The notes: generated by a model from the letters alone, not told the origin. DNA of 64,000 nucleotides from CAIWHR01 sp963830485 (GCA_963830485.1 CAWHNE010000035.1:1-64000); one strand, 5' to 3'. Positions 34,874 through 44,763 are shown, numbered from the stretch's first letter. A program made the numbers and translations.

Positions 34874-37561
34874 TCAGCGGCTGACGCCGAGGGCGAGACG
34901 AACCGCCTGCTCCAGAGAGAGCTTCGCGCCCTGCTCCCAGAGCGTCGCCGTGCGCTCCGCGCCGAGCTGCTTCGCCGCGCGCTTGCGCACGTCCTTGACG
35001 CTCGCGACGTCTCCCGACGACAACGGCCCGATGCCCCGCTCCCAGAACGCTGCCGCGAACGGCATCAACTGCGCGGCGACGGAGACCTCGCCCGACATCA
35101 CGAGCGGATGGGGCAAATTCCACAGCGCGGTAGCGAGCGAGAGGTGCGCGTGGCGGTCCCACGCGAGCTGCACGCAGCGCCTTCCGGCGGCCACCGCTTC
35201 TTTCCAGTGCTCCTGTCCCGATTCGAGGTATCCCGCCATGTTGGCCACGGCGATCAGGTCGGCGCCCGAATCGAGCCGGGCGAAGTACTGCTCGCACCGA
35301 ACCAGGAGCTGCTGCGCTTCGTCGTAGCGCTTGAGCCCCGCGAGACAGCCGGCGCGCGAGAGCAGCACGCGATGCACCCATCGCGGCTGCGCAGTCTTGC
35401 GATAGAGCGCCTCCGCGCGCTCGAACAGGTCGTTTGCAAAGGCGTAGTCCGCATCGTCCACGCCGTGCTTGAGCGCGACCGTAGCCTTGACCCGCAGCGC
35501 ATCGGCTTCCACCGCCGCCGCGCCAGCGGAGGCCGCCAGGGCCATCGCCTCGTCGAGGTTTGCCGTGGCGCCATCGTCACGTTGGTCGCGTTCCCAGTTC
35601 ACGCGCGCCAGCGTCACCAGCGCCGCCGCGCGGCGCACCGGTTCGTCTCCGGCCTCCCGCACGGCGCGCTGCGCGTAGCCACGCGCCCGCTCGCTGTCGC
35701 CGGCGGTCAGCGTCAGCTGCGCGATCAGGTTCAGGCCCGCGTGCAGGCTCGGCACGGTGTTCGGGCACGTCTCTACCGCCCGGCTGAGGAGCCGCAATTC
35801 GTCGGGCGGCGTGCCGTGCGCTTCCCAATACGGCCGCAAGGCGACGCCGACGTCGAGCGCGTCGCCGGACTCGCCATCTTCCACCGCCGTGACGAGGGCC
35901 TGCTTCAGATTGGGAACGTCCGGCGCGGCGATCGTGGTGTCGGCGGCGGCGGTTTCGCGGGCGAGCTTTAGGAAGTTATCTCGATGCCGTGCCCGAAGCG
36001 GACGGGTTTCGTCGCCGATCCGCTCCTGCAGAAACTCGCGCAGCGTCTCCAGCATCGAAAAGCGCATGACGTCGCTCGCATCCGCCTCGGCGCGAAGGAG
36101 CGAGTCGGCGACGAGCGCCTCGAGCTGGCTGCGCGCGTCGGTCTGTCCACACACCGCTTCGATGGCGTCCGCGGTGGAGCCGCCGCGGAACACCGACAGC
36201 GCCGCGAAGAACCGCTGCTGCGGTTCGCTGAGCAGATTCCAGCTCCATTCGATCGCCGTTTGCAGCGACACGTGCCTGCCGTAGCGGACTCCGCGCTGGC
36301 CTTGCCGCGTCAAGACCTCGAAGCGGTCGGTCAGCGCCTTGCACATTTCGCCGGGCGAGTACGCGCGGATGCGCGAGGCGGCGATCTCGATCGCCAGCGG
36401 CAGGCCTTCGAGCGCTACGCACAGCTGGATCAAGGCCGCGCGATTGTCGTCGGTCAGCGCAAAGTCGGCGCGGGCGCCGCGGGCCCGATCGATGAACAGC
36501 GCGAGACTCGGCGTCGTGGCGGCCTCGGCGGCGTCCATCGAGGGCCGCGGCACCGGAAGCGGATCGATCGCCAGGACGTGCTCGCCCGGGACGTTCAGGA
36601 CCCGGCGCGAGGTCACGAGGCATCGCAGGCGCGGGAGCCGCTCCAGCAGCTCCTGCACGACGCCCGTGCCGTCGTCAACAAGCTGCTCGAAATTGTCGAG
36701 CACCAGCAGGACGTACGTCTCGCCAAGGAAGGCGCACAGCTGCGGGAGCGCATTCTCCTGCAACGATTCCATCCCCAGCGCGCTTCGGACGCCGTCCGCG
36801 ATGAGATCGGCTTCGCGGCATTCGCCCAGCGGAATGAACGCCACGGTCTCGAACCCGGGGGCCGCGCGCGCCACTTCCACCGCCAGGCGCGTCTTGCCGA
36901 AGCCGCCCAATCCGCTGAGCGTCACGAGCCGGTGCTGTGCCAGCGCCTCGAGAACGCGGCGCTTGTCGTCCTCGCGGCCGAAGAAGACACCGACGTACGA
37001 CGGCAGGTTGCGCCGCGGCGGCGAACGGTCGGGAGCCGCCGCGAGCTGCGACGGCGGCAGGTCGCGCGGTGGCGTCTTCTCGAAGGCCGCGTCGCGGCGC
37101 ACGACCGCGCGCGCGTGCAGCGCGCCCAGTCGAGTCCGCTCGTCCTCGACCCATTCGTCCAGGAAGCCGGGCAGCAGATCGCCGCGATAGCATTCGAGGG
37201 CCTGCGGAATCGAGCCCTGCCGCAGCAGCTGCTCGAACTCGATCACGTCGCAACCGACCGCGCCCGCGCTCAATCCGACGGTCTGACGATCGGCGCTCAG
37301 CACCGATTCAGGCGGCACGTCGGGCGGCTCCAGCAGCCGGCGCAGCGTCGAGAGCACCTGCCGAAGTCGATTGCGGCCGACCTCGAGCTCGACTTCCGGC
37401 CATAGAAGCTCGATCAGTTCCTCGCGCGCGTGGCGGCGCTGCGGCTCCATCGCGAGACGCGCCAGCAGCATCGCGACCGGCCGGCTGGGAAACTGCGCGA
37501 TCACGGCATTGCCGTGCGTCGCGCGCAAGCCGCCGAGCAGCTGGATGTGCCAGACCGCCAT
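34874..37561 (-). CDS. SARP-like regulator: winged helix-BTAD-STAND ATPase-TPR
   Basis: An 895-residue regulator starting at MAVWHIQLLGGLRATHG (ATG 37561). Residues about 5-90 form an OmpR-type winged helix of the SARP kind (RHAREELIELLWPEVELEVGRNRLRQVLSTLRRLLE), then part of a BTAD (ALECYRGDLLPGFLDEW). Residues about 190-520 are a STAND ATPase with Walker A GLGGFGKT (217-224) and Walker B YVLLVLDNFEQL. The C-terminal 350 residues are TPR-like. It resembles AfsR/GutR-type activators. Target genes are unknown; the membrane operon 206 bases upstream points the same way. The upstream frame (to 37990) is a shadow. Confidence 0.82.
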   Translation of the reverse strand: MAVWHIQLLGGLRATHGNAVIAQFPSRPVAMLLARLAMEPQRRHAREELIELLWPEVELEVGRNRLRQVLSTLRRLLEPPDVPPESVLSADRQTVGLSAGAVGCDVIEFEQLLRQGSIPQALECYRGDLLPGFLDEWVEDERTRLGALHARAVVRRDAAFEKTPPRDLPPSQLAAAPDRSPPRRNLPSYVGVFFGREDDKRRVLEALAQHRLVTLSGLGGFGKTRLAVEVARAAPGFETVAFIPLGECREADLIADGVRSALGMESLQENALPQLCAFLGETYVLLVLDNFEQLVDDGTGVVQELLERLPRLRCLVTSRRVLNVPGEHVLAIDPLPVPRPSMDAAEAATTPSLALFIDRARGARADFALTDDNRAALIQLCVALEGLPLAIEIAASRIRAYSPGEMCKALTDRFEVLTRQGQRGVRYGRHVSLQTAIEWSWNLLSEPQQRFFAALSVFRGGSTADAIEAVCGQTDARSQLEALVADSLLRAEADASDVMRFSMLETLREFLQERIGDETRPLRARHRDNFLKLARETAAADTTIAAPDVPNLKQALVTAVEDGESGDALDVGVALRPYWEAHGTPPDELRLLSRAVETCPNTVPSLHAGLNLIAQLTLTAGDSERARGYAQRAVREAGDEPVRRAAALVTLARVNWERDQRDDGATANLDEAMALAASAGAAAVEADALRVKATVALKHGVDDADYAFANDLFERAEALYRKTAQPRWVHRVLLSRAGCLAGLKRYDEAQQLLVRCEQYFARLDSGADLIAVANMAGYLESGQEHWKEAVAAGRRCVQLAWDRHAHLSLATALWNLPHPLVMSGEVSVAAQLMPFAAAFWERGIGPLSSGDVASVKDVRKRAAKQLGAERTATLWEQGAKLSLEQAVRLALGVSR

Positions 37562-37766
37562 CCCCACGAGTCCGACGAATGACCGGATGCCGAGTGCAGA
37601 ACGCGCCGGCGCCCGGTGCCAGCGCCGCGTCGGCGCTCTCCATTGTGCGCCGCCCCGCCCGCGAGGTGCGAGCGGCGCGAACCATAGTCCTTTTTTCCGC
37701 AGAGACGGAAAAAGCGGGAGGGTGAGAGCAGTCCGTCGACCGAGGGGTGGGGGTGGGCGGCAGCGA

Positions 37767-39407
37767 TCACGATCCGGACTTCTGGTCCCTATGGTCGGCG
37801 ATCTGGAGCAGCTCGGACAGGCAGCGGTCGAGTGCCTGCGGGTCGGCGGCGTCGACCCGGACTCTGAGCGCGGAGGCGGACGCGCCCACGGCCGCCACCG
37901 TACGCTCGACGTGGACCCAATCGGTGTGGGCATCATGCACCGCCACCACCTGGCCGAGCCGGCCCAGTGCTGCCAGCCGCACCAGCTCATGCGTGGTGCC
38001 GGCGCGTTTGACGTCGAAGCCGCGCAGGTCCAGCAGCACCGCGTCGCTGAGGCCGATGAGGCGCTCGACCATCGCGTGCCAGGACGAATCGAAGCAGAAC
38101 ACCTCGTCGACTCGGAACCGGCCCTCGCGGTCGGCGGCCAGGTCCAGACTGGCGATGAACTCGGCCTGCGGCACCCCGCGCGGGTGCAGCAGTTCGTGCA
38201 GGCGCAAGGTGACGAACATGATGAACTCGTGCAGGTCGAGGTTGAGCTTGGCCAGGTCGGGGCCGCCGATCTCGAGCACCGGGCCGGCGAGGCGCCAACG
38301 CGATTGCAGCGCGTCGAGCAGGCGCTCGGCGCGCGCGTCGCGCGAGAACACGCGCAGCATCAGCAGCGAGCGCGCCATCTGCGGGCAAGGCTGCAACGCC
38401 AGCGCCGCGACGTACGCCGCCAGCGACAAACCGAGCCAGCCGGCATACAACAGTGCCACCGTCGGCGCGCCGGTCCGCGGGTCGTCGGCTAGCAGCATCA
38501 GCAGCGCCGCCACCGACGCGAAGCCGGCGCCGGCCACCAGCGAGATGTCCGACAGCCAGCCATGCTCGACCAGCCGCTCCAGCCGCTCCAGCGCGAGCAG
38601 CGCAAGCCAGACGCCGAGCACGATCGCCGTTGCGGCGACGACGAACATCACTGTCGACGCTGCGGTCGACGGGTCGTCGCCGAATCGCAGCGACAGGCAT
38701 TGCTCGACCGGCACGCTGAGCCAGCTGGCGAGCGCGATGCCGAAGCCGAAGCCGGCGCACAGCACCAGGAGCGGCACGATCAGAGAGCGCATCGTGCGGT
38801 GCACGCTCGCCAGGTGCAGGCACAGAAGGACCACGCCGGTGTAGAAGAACTCTTCGGCGTCAAAGCTGGTGTCGGAGGCGGCAGCAAGCACCATCGCGGC
38901 CGCTGGCGCGGCCAGCAGCCAGTGCTTGCTGCCGTCCGGCCGGATGTTGACGACCGCCGGCCCGAGCGCGAGCAACGCGACGACGGCGACGATGGTGAAC
39001 GCGTTGAGCGCGTCCTCGTCGGTCTGGAACGGCAGCAGCGCCAACCCGCCGGCGACGAACACGGAATACGACACCCAGGTGGCGCGCCGGATGCGTCGCT
39101 CGCGTCGCACCATCGCGTCCGCTATCGTCAGCGACGCGTCGCGCCCTACGCTGCCAGGCGCACGCAACCGCTGCCCGCGCCGGCGCCACCATGCCGGCGG
39201 CGCGTCGGCGACCTCGGTCAGGCCCATAAGGCGCTGCATGCGCCGCGAATACGCCCACTGGCACAGCGGTGCCAGCACCACCGCGAGCAGCAGCGCCACG
39301 AGCAGCAGCATTGACAGCAACTCGCCGAAGCCCTGGACCTCGGCGTTGCCCAGCCACCGCGCGTGACCCTCGGCCACGCGTGCCGCGCACTCGGCCGGCG
39401 TCTTCAT
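37767..39407 (-). CDS. multi-span membrane protein with C-terminal Rossmann-like domain
   Basis: A 546-residue protein, second gene of a coupled pair: its ATG overlaps the stop of the DUF2628 gene by four bases (ATGA). Residues 1-370 hold about eight or more membrane helices. Residues about 380-546 are soluble; DEVFCFDSSWHAMVERLIGLSDAVLLDLRGF and GTTHELVRLAALGRLGQVVAVHD have the spacing of a TIR/SLOG-like or flavodoxin-like alpha/beta domain. The combination suggests a membrane sensor or effector, but no family name can be given with confidence. A short polar tail ends the protein. Confidence 0.6.
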   Translation of the reverse strand: MKTPAECAARVAEGHARWLGNAEVQGFGELLSMLLLVALLLAVVLAPLCQWAYSRRMQRLMGLTEVADAPPAWWRRRGQRLRAPGSVGRDASLTIADAMVRRERRIRRATWVSYSVFVAGGLALLPFQTDEDALNAFTIVAVVALLALGPAVVNIRPDGSKHWLLAAPAAAMVLAAASDTSFDAEEFFYTGVVLLCLHLASVHRTMRSLIVPLLVLCAGFGFGIALASWLSVPVEQCLSLRFGDDPSTAASTVMFVVAATAIVLGVWLALLALERLERLVEHGWLSDISLVAGAGFASVAALLMLLADDPRTGAPTVALLYAGWLGLSLAAYVAALALQPCPQMARSLLMLRVFSRDARAERLLDALQSRWRLAGPVLEIGGPDLAKLNLDLHEFIMFVTLRLHELLHPRGVPQAEFIASLDLAADREGRFRVDEVFCFDSSWHAMVERLIGLSDAVLLDLRGFDVKRAGTTHELVRLAALGRLGQVVAVHDAHTDWVHVERTVAAVGASASALRVRVDAADPQALDRCLSELLQIADHRDQKSGS

Positions 39408-39757
39408 GCGGTCTGCACCCGCGCGCCTCCCGTCCGGGGCAGTTCGGTGGCGATCATGCGATAGCCGGCGCGCTCCAGGCAATGCCGGTGCCAGCGGTTG
39501 GCCACCGCGCCGCAGGCCAGCGACCAGGCGAGCAGCCACGCTAGCGCCAACAGGCCCTGCGTGGCCTGGTCGGGCACGGTCTCGATCAGGCGGCTGAGCA
39601 GCGCGTGCAGTAGCGGAAGAAGCAGCGACACTGCGAGCAGCGTCCGCCAAAGCCGCCGATGCAGGGCCCACAGCGGCAGCGCGATCGCCGCGAGCCAGGA
39701 GAAGCCGCCGCGGTGCAGCGCCGAGCGGCCCGAGTCGTCGACGTAGAGGGACAGCAC
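39404..39757 (-). CDS. DUF2628-like membrane protein
   Basis: A 117-residue protein. It begins SLYVDDSGRSALHRGGFSWLAAIALPLWALHRRLWR, the usual DUF2628 pattern of a short hydrophilic start followed by a membrane helix with aromatic residues, then has two more membrane spans (LLAVSLLLPLLHALL; GLLALAWLLAWSLACGAVANRW). The stop overlaps the next start, so the two genes are translated together. Function of the family is unknown. The 39758-40030 stretch upstream shows no further gene. Confidence 0.7.
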   Translation of the reverse strand: MLSLYVDDSGRSALHRGGFSWLAAIALPLWALHRRLWRTLLAVSLLLPLLHALLSRLIETVPDQATQGLLALAWLLAWSLACGAVANRWHRHCLERAGYRMIATELPRTGGARVQTA

Positions 39758-40030
39758 CGCCAGAGGATAGTAAGGTCAACGCCACCACCGCAAGCGTTCC
39801 GTGCCGGAGCCGGGCGAGACAGTGGAGGTTTCACAACGACCTTGTTACTCCCCGCTCCACGGCCGAGTGACTACAAGCAAGCGCGACTGAGTGAATATTC
39901 GCCTTCTCTCCGGCTTGGGGTAGTGCTAGCGTTGTAGCCACAGCGACTCCCCGTCGCACGACGGGCTCGGCGACCTTTGGCGCTGAGTCGCGCGTCCGGC
40001 CGGCGGTCGCAGCCCCGGTTTGGAGGTGTC

Positions 40031-42250
40031 ATGCACTTCATTCCTGCTATCAATCCGCCGGTCAAGTTATTCCTCCTGATCCTGCTCCTGGCTGGCTGCG
40101 CCACGCAGCCGCAAGTCGATTCGCCGCGCACGAAGGGCGTCGCACCCTCCCCCGCCGTTGCGAGCGCGATTGCCGACTACAAGGCCCGCGATCCGGACGC
40201 GTCTTTCTCGTTCGTCGGGGCGCACGTCGACGGCTTCGCCACGACGGCGAAAGCGCAGGTACCGGACTACGCGTTGGCCACGCTCCAGGCGGCCGGCCTC
40301 TCGACCGCGGCGCAGCCGGTCCGCAAGTTCCTGACGCCGGCGCAGAGCACGCTCCCGGCGCGTGATCTCGATGCATCCGATCGGGCGTTGCCGTACGTCG
40401 TCGAGACGCCGGGCCCGCCCGCAGTGTCCACCGGCGCCACGGACGGGGCCGATGCGCGCGCCGACGGCAGGGTGCCGCCGCTCGACACCCGCACGCAGCC
40501 GGCGTTCGAGCCCGATCGGATGATCGAATGGGCGCGGCCCGATCGCGAGACGCTCGCGCTCGAACAGCGTGTCGCCGTTCCCATCTTCCTCGCGTTTCTG
40601 GAGCGTAATGCGCAGCTGTTCGGCGTCGACGCGCGCACGCTGCAAGGGGCGCTGCAGCCGACCGCGTTCCAGTCGTCGCCGTATTTCCGCAAGTTGACGT
40701 TCGACCAGGTCGTGGCGAGCGAAAAGGTGCTCTACGGCCGCACGCTGGTGCATTTCGATCGCAACTGGAATGTGATCGGCATCAGCCGGATGCTGGTGAC
40801 ACCGGACAAGCTTGCTCTCGCGCCCACCAGCGCGAGCCCCCAAGGCGGCATCGATTCGCAAAGCGCGGCGCGAACCGCACTCGGCGTGCCGCCGGACAAG
40901 TCGTGCGAAGCCAAGGCGCCGCGCGCCGTGCGCGTCGAGCGCGCGGTCGACATCGTGCGCGGGCTGCGCGTATACGACATCGAGCTCGCGACGGCCGACG
41001 GCGACTGCCATTGGCGAACGATCGTCGACGCCGCGAGCGGACGCGTGCTCAACGTGACCGACCTCGTTGACCGCGCGTTCACCGATGCGCAGGTCAACCG
41101 CTGGCGCTACGCGAACGGCGATTTGTTCGCGCCAGTGCAGATGGTGTCGACCGGCCAGTACACTCGCAATGACCGGCGCCTCGAACACGACTTCTTCTAC
41201 ATGATGAACGACCACCGGTGCGAAGGCGCGGCGGAAACCGCATGCGGCGAGACGAGCTTCACGACCAATTGGTGCTCGAGGGCGTACGGGACGACCAGCG
41301 GCGCGTCGTTCATCCGCGCGACACGCCGGACCGATCGCGACTTCTCGAGCTTCTTCCCGGGCGGCGGGACCGAGACCTTCGGCGAAACGAACGCCTACTA
41401 TTGGGCGCGCCAGTTCGCGCAGTGGCTCAAGCCGTCGCTCGACGCGATGGGTGTACTGCCCGGCTCCGCGAGCGATTACCCGAGGGTGCTGATGATCTCC
41501 GACGCGTGCCGCTCCGGCTCGGTCCACAACGCGTCATTCGCGGTAACCACGGACGACAACAAGGGCGAGGGCACCAACGTGATCCGGATCGCGCACCGCA
41601 ATCCTGCCGGTCCCTCGAACCACAACGCGGCCTGCGAGGGCGGCGGCTGCTTCGACAACCCGAGCAACCTGCACCACGAGATGAACCACTTCTTCCTGAA
41701 GCGTTACTACGACGTCGGCTCCGACCTGGACTGCGGCGGCGCCAACCAGCTCAAGTTCATTCACGAGGGCGCGCTCGGCACGGCCGTACCGCAGGCGTTC
41801 TGGCACGGCTACTACGGCGTCGGGTACAACCCGGCGTCGACAAATCGACTCTACTTCTCGAATGAGAACATTGGCCGGGTCCATACGAGCGACACGAACC
41901 GGATGACGGTCGGCGGCTTCCTGTGCGTCGACAATACCGGCGACCCCTACGTGGCCGGTCGCGTCGTCGGCCAGGCGCTGTGGGAGTTCTACCACGGCAT
42001 CAAGGTGTCCGGTTCGAGCCAGAGCGGCACGTGGCATCCGACCACCGACACGGATTTCAACTGGATCGTGTACTGGGCGGCGGACCTGATGGCGGCGTCG
42101 ACGTACAAGGATCGCTACGAGTACGCGAACCGGCTGATGGAGATCCTCGACAAGCACACCAATTGGTCGAGCGACGGCAAGCGTGACTACTGCGAGATCT
42201 TCGAGCACCACGGCCTGCGCGACTACATTAACGCCGACTACTGCGACTGA
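40031..42250 (+). CDS. lipoprotein with HExxH metallopeptidase-like motif
   Basis: A 739-residue exported protein; GGAGG precedes ATG 40031 and a lipobox LAGC follows the hydrophobic start (VKLFLLILLLAGC). Residues 60-330 look like a propeptide region. The C-terminal 350 residues carry eight or more cysteines, likely disulfides, and the motif HHEMNHFF with HEMNH at 549-553, a zinc-binding HExxH. A downstream acidic residue (HEGALG near 585) could be the third ligand, as in gluzincins; some thermolysin- or M36-like enzymes share this layout with a FTP-like propeptide. I cannot name the peptidase family. It stands alone. Confidence 0.65.
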   Translation: MHFIPAINPPVKLFLLILLLAGCATQPQVDSPRTKGVAPSPAVASAIADYKARDPDASFSFVGAHVDGFATTAKAQVPDYALATLQAAGLSTAAQPVRKFLTPAQSTLPARDLDASDRALPYVVETPGPPAVSTGATDGADARADGRVPPLDTRTQPAFEPDRMIEWARPDRETLALEQRVAVPIFLAFLERNAQLFGVDARTLQGALQPTAFQSSPYFRKLTFDQVVASEKVLYGRTLVHFDRNWNVIGISRMLVTPDKLALAPTSASPQGGIDSQSAARTALGVPPDKSCEAKAPRAVRVERAVDIVRGLRVYDIELATADGDCHWRTIVDAASGRVLNVTDLVDRAFTDAQVNRWRYANGDLFAPVQMVSTGQYTRNDRRLEHDFFYMMNDHRCEGAAETACGETSFTTNWCSRAYGTTSGASFIRATRRTDRDFSSFFPGGGTETFGETNAYYWARQFAQWLKPSLDAMGVLPGSASDYPRVLMISDACRSGSVHNASFAVTTDDNKGEGTNVIRIAHRNPAGPSNHNAACEGGGCFDNPSNLHHEMNHFFLKRYYDVGSDLDCGGANQLKFIHEGALGTAVPQAFWHGYYGVGYNPASTNRLYFSNENIGRVHTSDTNRMTVGGFLCVDNTGDPYVAGRVVGQALWEFYHGIKVSGSSQSGTWHPTTDTDFNWIVYWAADLMAASTYKDRYEYANRLMEILDKHTNWSSDGKRDYCEIFEHHGLRDYINADYCD

Positions 42251-42300
42251 CGAAACGCCCCGAGTAATCGAGGCGGCACCCACGGACGACACCGCGGTCG

Positions 42301-42450
42301 ATGAAACCTGCGACGTCGCTCGCGGGAACGATCGTCGAGAGCACCGTCCCGGCGCGGCTTGACGCATTGCCATGGGCGCGTTTCCATACCCTCGCCCGAT
42401 TCGTCGCTTCAGAAATCCCGTTTCGCTGCTATTACCTAGCCGCGGGCTGA
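42301..42450 (+). pseudogene. MFS transporter N-terminal remnant
   Basis: Within the 393-base gap after the metallopeptidase gene, the frame from ATG 42301 begins MKPATSLAGTIVE and continues STVPARLDALPWARFHTL. This is the typical cytoplasmic start of a large MFS group (PARLDxLPWSRFHxL just before helix 1). After that, similarity ends and 18 unrelated codons lead to a stop at 42450. No membrane helix remains, so the gene is a 5' relic. The rest of the gap (42451-42643) shows nothing. Confidence 0.6.
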
Positions 42451-42643
42451 CGCCACCGCCGCAACCCTTGAAGGCTTGAGGCGGGGGCGTTTCCTGGGAC
42501 GTTCGGGCATCGGCGTTGCCGTGAGCGTCATCCCCAGCTGGACATGCGACCCACCCAGAGTTGTCCGGCGACAGGTCATTCGTCGCATTCATCCGTTGGC
42601 CGGATGTTGGCGGCCAGGGCGACGACCAAGCGATAATGTCTGT

Positions 42644-43351
42644 GTGCCCTCCTTGACCGACCTCGTCGATGATCTGGTCGCCGCCAATCGCATCCTGGCA
42701 GGCCTCGCCGTGGTCGACGCCTTCGGTCATGTGAGCGCGCGACATCCGGAGCAAGCGAATCGCTTCCTGCTGTCGTGCTCGATGGCGCCGGAGCTCGTGA
42801 CGGCCGGCGACATCATGACGTTCGACCTCGCGGCCAACGCGCAGGGTGGCGACACACGCGCGCCCTACCTCGAGCGCTTCATCCACGCCGAGATCTACGC
42901 GCAACGGCCGGATGTGCAGGCGGTCGTGCACAGCCACGCGACGGATGTCATCCCGTTTAGTGCGTCATCGGTGCCGCTGAAGCCCGTCCATCACATGAGC
43001 GGCTTCCTGCACGCGGGCGCGCCGGTGTTCGAGATCCGCGAGCGCTTCGGGACGACCGACATGCTCGTGCGCACGCGCGCGCAAGGCGCGGCACTCGCCG
43101 AGTCGCTGGGCACGGGCAGCGTCGTGCTGATGCGCGGTCACGGGTTCTGCACCGTCGGCGAGAGTGTCCCGATCGCCGTCTACCGCGCCTACTACACGCA
43201 ATCCAACGCCGACATCCAGCAGCGTGCGATCGCGCTGGGCGGCAGCGTCACCTATCTCGACCCCGCCGAAGCGCTGCAGGCCGATGAGACCAACTGCCGC
43301 GTCGTCGCCAGGCCCTGGGAGCTGTGGAAGCGACGCTTCGCATCGCGCTGA
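42644..43351 (+). CDS. class II aldolase/adducin-family protein
   Basis: A 235-residue zinc enzyme of the class II aldolase (fuculose-phosphate aldolase/ribulose-5-P 4-epimerase) family. The zinc histidines are HSHATD and RGHGF, and the family start is LVAANRILAGLAVVDAFGHVSARHPE. I chose the GTG at 42644 as homologues begin PSLTDLVDDLV; there is no clear ribosome site. This subgroup (with RFLLSCSMAPELVTAGDIM) often lies beside Bug receptors in betaproteobacteria, as here (19-base gap), and probably acts on a hydroxy- or keto-acid; substrate unknown. Confidence 0.85.
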   Translation: MPSLTDLVDDLVAANRILAGLAVVDAFGHVSARHPEQANRFLLSCSMAPELVTAGDIMTFDLAANAQGGDTRAPYLERFIHAEIYAQRPDVQAVVHSHATDVIPFSASSVPLKPVHHMSGFLHAGAPVFEIRERFGTTDMLVRTRAQGAALAESLGTGSVVLMRGHGFCTVGESVPIAVYRAYYTQSNADIQQRAIALGGSVTYLDPAEALQADETNCRVVARPWELWKRRFASR

Positions 43352-43370
43352 CCCCTCAAGGATGACCGCC

Positions 43371-44351
43371 ATGCTACGACCCTGGAAATCGATCGCCCTC
43401 GCCTTCGTCGCCGTTGCGTTCGCCGCCCCTGCGATCGCGCAGTCGGGCGCGTACCCGAATCGCCCGATCAAGATGATCGTACCCTTCCCGCCCGGTGGCG
43501 GCGCGGACCTGACGGCGCGGGTCGTCGCGCAGAAGATGAGCGAGTCGATGGGACAGCCGGTGGTCGTGGAGAACAAGCCCGGCGCCAACGGTTCGATCGG
43601 CACCGAAGCGGTCGCCAAGTCGACGCCCGACGGCTACACGCTGCTCCTCGTCGACCGTGGCGCGCTCGGCATCAATCCGCACATCTACGCGAAGCTGCCG
43701 TACGACCCGCTCAAGGACCTGAGCTTCGTCGGAATCGCAACTGAAGGGCCGTACGTGCTGGTCGTGAATCCGTCGCTCAACGTGAAGACGCTCGCAGAGC
43801 TTGTCGCGCTGGCGAAGGCCAAGCCGGGAACGCTCAACTACGCGAGCTTCGGGATCGGCAGCCTGCCCCAGCTCAACCTCGAAGCGCTGAACCGGCGGAT
43901 GGGCATCGACCTCGTCCACGTGCCGTACAAGGGCGCGGGACCGGCGGCGCAAGCCGTGGTCGCCGGCGAGGTTGGCGTCACGATATCGTCGGTGCCGGCC
44001 GTGCAGGGCTTCATCAAGGATGGCCGGCTGCGCGCACTCGCGGTCGGCGCGGACAAGCGCATCGCGCAACTGCCCGACGTGCCGACGATGGGTGAGGCCG
44101 GCGGCGGTGCCGATACGCTGAACCCGACCTTCTTCGCCCTCGCCGCGCCGGCGGGCACTCCGCCCGCGGTGGTCGCGCGAATCAACGCCGAGATGAAGAA
44201 GGCGCTCTCCGACCCGGCGGTCGCCGAAAAACTTCAGAACGCCGGACTGGAGCCGACCGGCAGCTCGCCCGCCGCGATGGCGGCCACGGTCAAGCAGGAC
44301 GTCGCGCGCTTCGGCGCGCTGGTGAAGCAGATCGGGATCAATCCGGAGTAG
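43371..44351 (+). CDS. Bug-family tripartite tricarboxylate transporter receptor
   Basis: A 326-residue periplasmic binding protein. ATG 43371 has AAGGA at the right distance; the ATG at 43362 overlaps that site. A signal peptide ends APAIAQ. Family motifs: YPNRPIKMIVPFPPGGGADLTARVVAQKM, VVVENKPGANGSIGTEAVAKSTPDGYTLL, NVPYKGAGPAAQ-like VPYKGAGPAAQAVVAGEV and DVPTMGEAG. It captures small carboxylates for a TctAB pump, which is not in the window. It follows the class II aldolase gene and probably shares its mRNA. Confidence 0.92.
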   Translation: MLRPWKSIALAFVAVAFAAPAIAQSGAYPNRPIKMIVPFPPGGGADLTARVVAQKMSESMGQPVVVENKPGANGSIGTEAVAKSTPDGYTLLLVDRGALGINPHIYAKLPYDPLKDLSFVGIATEGPYVLVVNPSLNVKTLAELVALAKAKPGTLNYASFGIGSLPQLNLEALNRRMGIDLVHVPYKGAGPAAQAVVAGEVGVTISSVPAVQGFIKDGRLRALAVGADKRIAQLPDVPTMGEAGGGADTLNPTFFALAAPAGTPPAVVARINAEMKKALSDPAVAEKLQNAGLEPTGSSPAAMAATVKQDVARFGALVKQIGINPE

Positions 44352-44361
44352 GACTTCCGGG

Positions 44362-44742
44362 TCACGCCTCGGCGATGGCGGCAATCGAGATCTTCACCCC
44401 CGGTATTCGCACCGGCAACTTCGCTCCCTGACGCGCGGGCGGGTTCGTCGGGAACCATTTCACCCATTCCTCGTTCATGCCTTTGAAATCGTCGTCCTCG
44501 ACGAGGATGACCGTCGCGCTGACGATCTTTGAGAGCGAACTGCCCGCGGCCGCGAGAACGGCCGAGATGTTGGTCAGGCACTGATGGGTTTGCTCCTGGA
44601 TCGTAGTGCCGATCACCGCGCCGGACTTCGGATCGTAGGGTCCGGTGCCAGAGACGAAGATCAACCCGGCGGCCTTGACCGCTTGCCTGTACATCGCGGG
44701 CGACTTACGGGCATCGGGCGTGCAAATGATCTCTCGTGGCAA
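44362..44742 (-). CDS. RidA/YjgF-family protein
   Basis: A 126-residue RidA-superfamily protein. The fold signature VSGTGPYDP, QTHQCLTNISAVLAAAGSSLSKIVSATVILVEDDDF and the Arg in LPVRIPGVKISIAAIA are present. True RidA removes reactive 2-aminoacrylate; subgroup members beside catabolic genes act on specific imines or enamines. It is translated 21 bases after the cupin gene and converges on the Bug receptor gene (10-base gap). A joint pathway with aldolase and cupin is plausible but not shown. Confidence 0.88.
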   Translation of the reverse strand: MPREIICTPDARKSPAMYRQAVKAAGLIFVSGTGPYDPKSGAVIGTTIQEQTHQCLTNISAVLAAAGSSLSKIVSATVILVEDDDFKGMNEEWVKWFPTNPPARQGAKLPVRIPGVKISIAAIAEA

Positions 44743-44763
44743 GTGGGGCTCCGGTGTTTTTCG

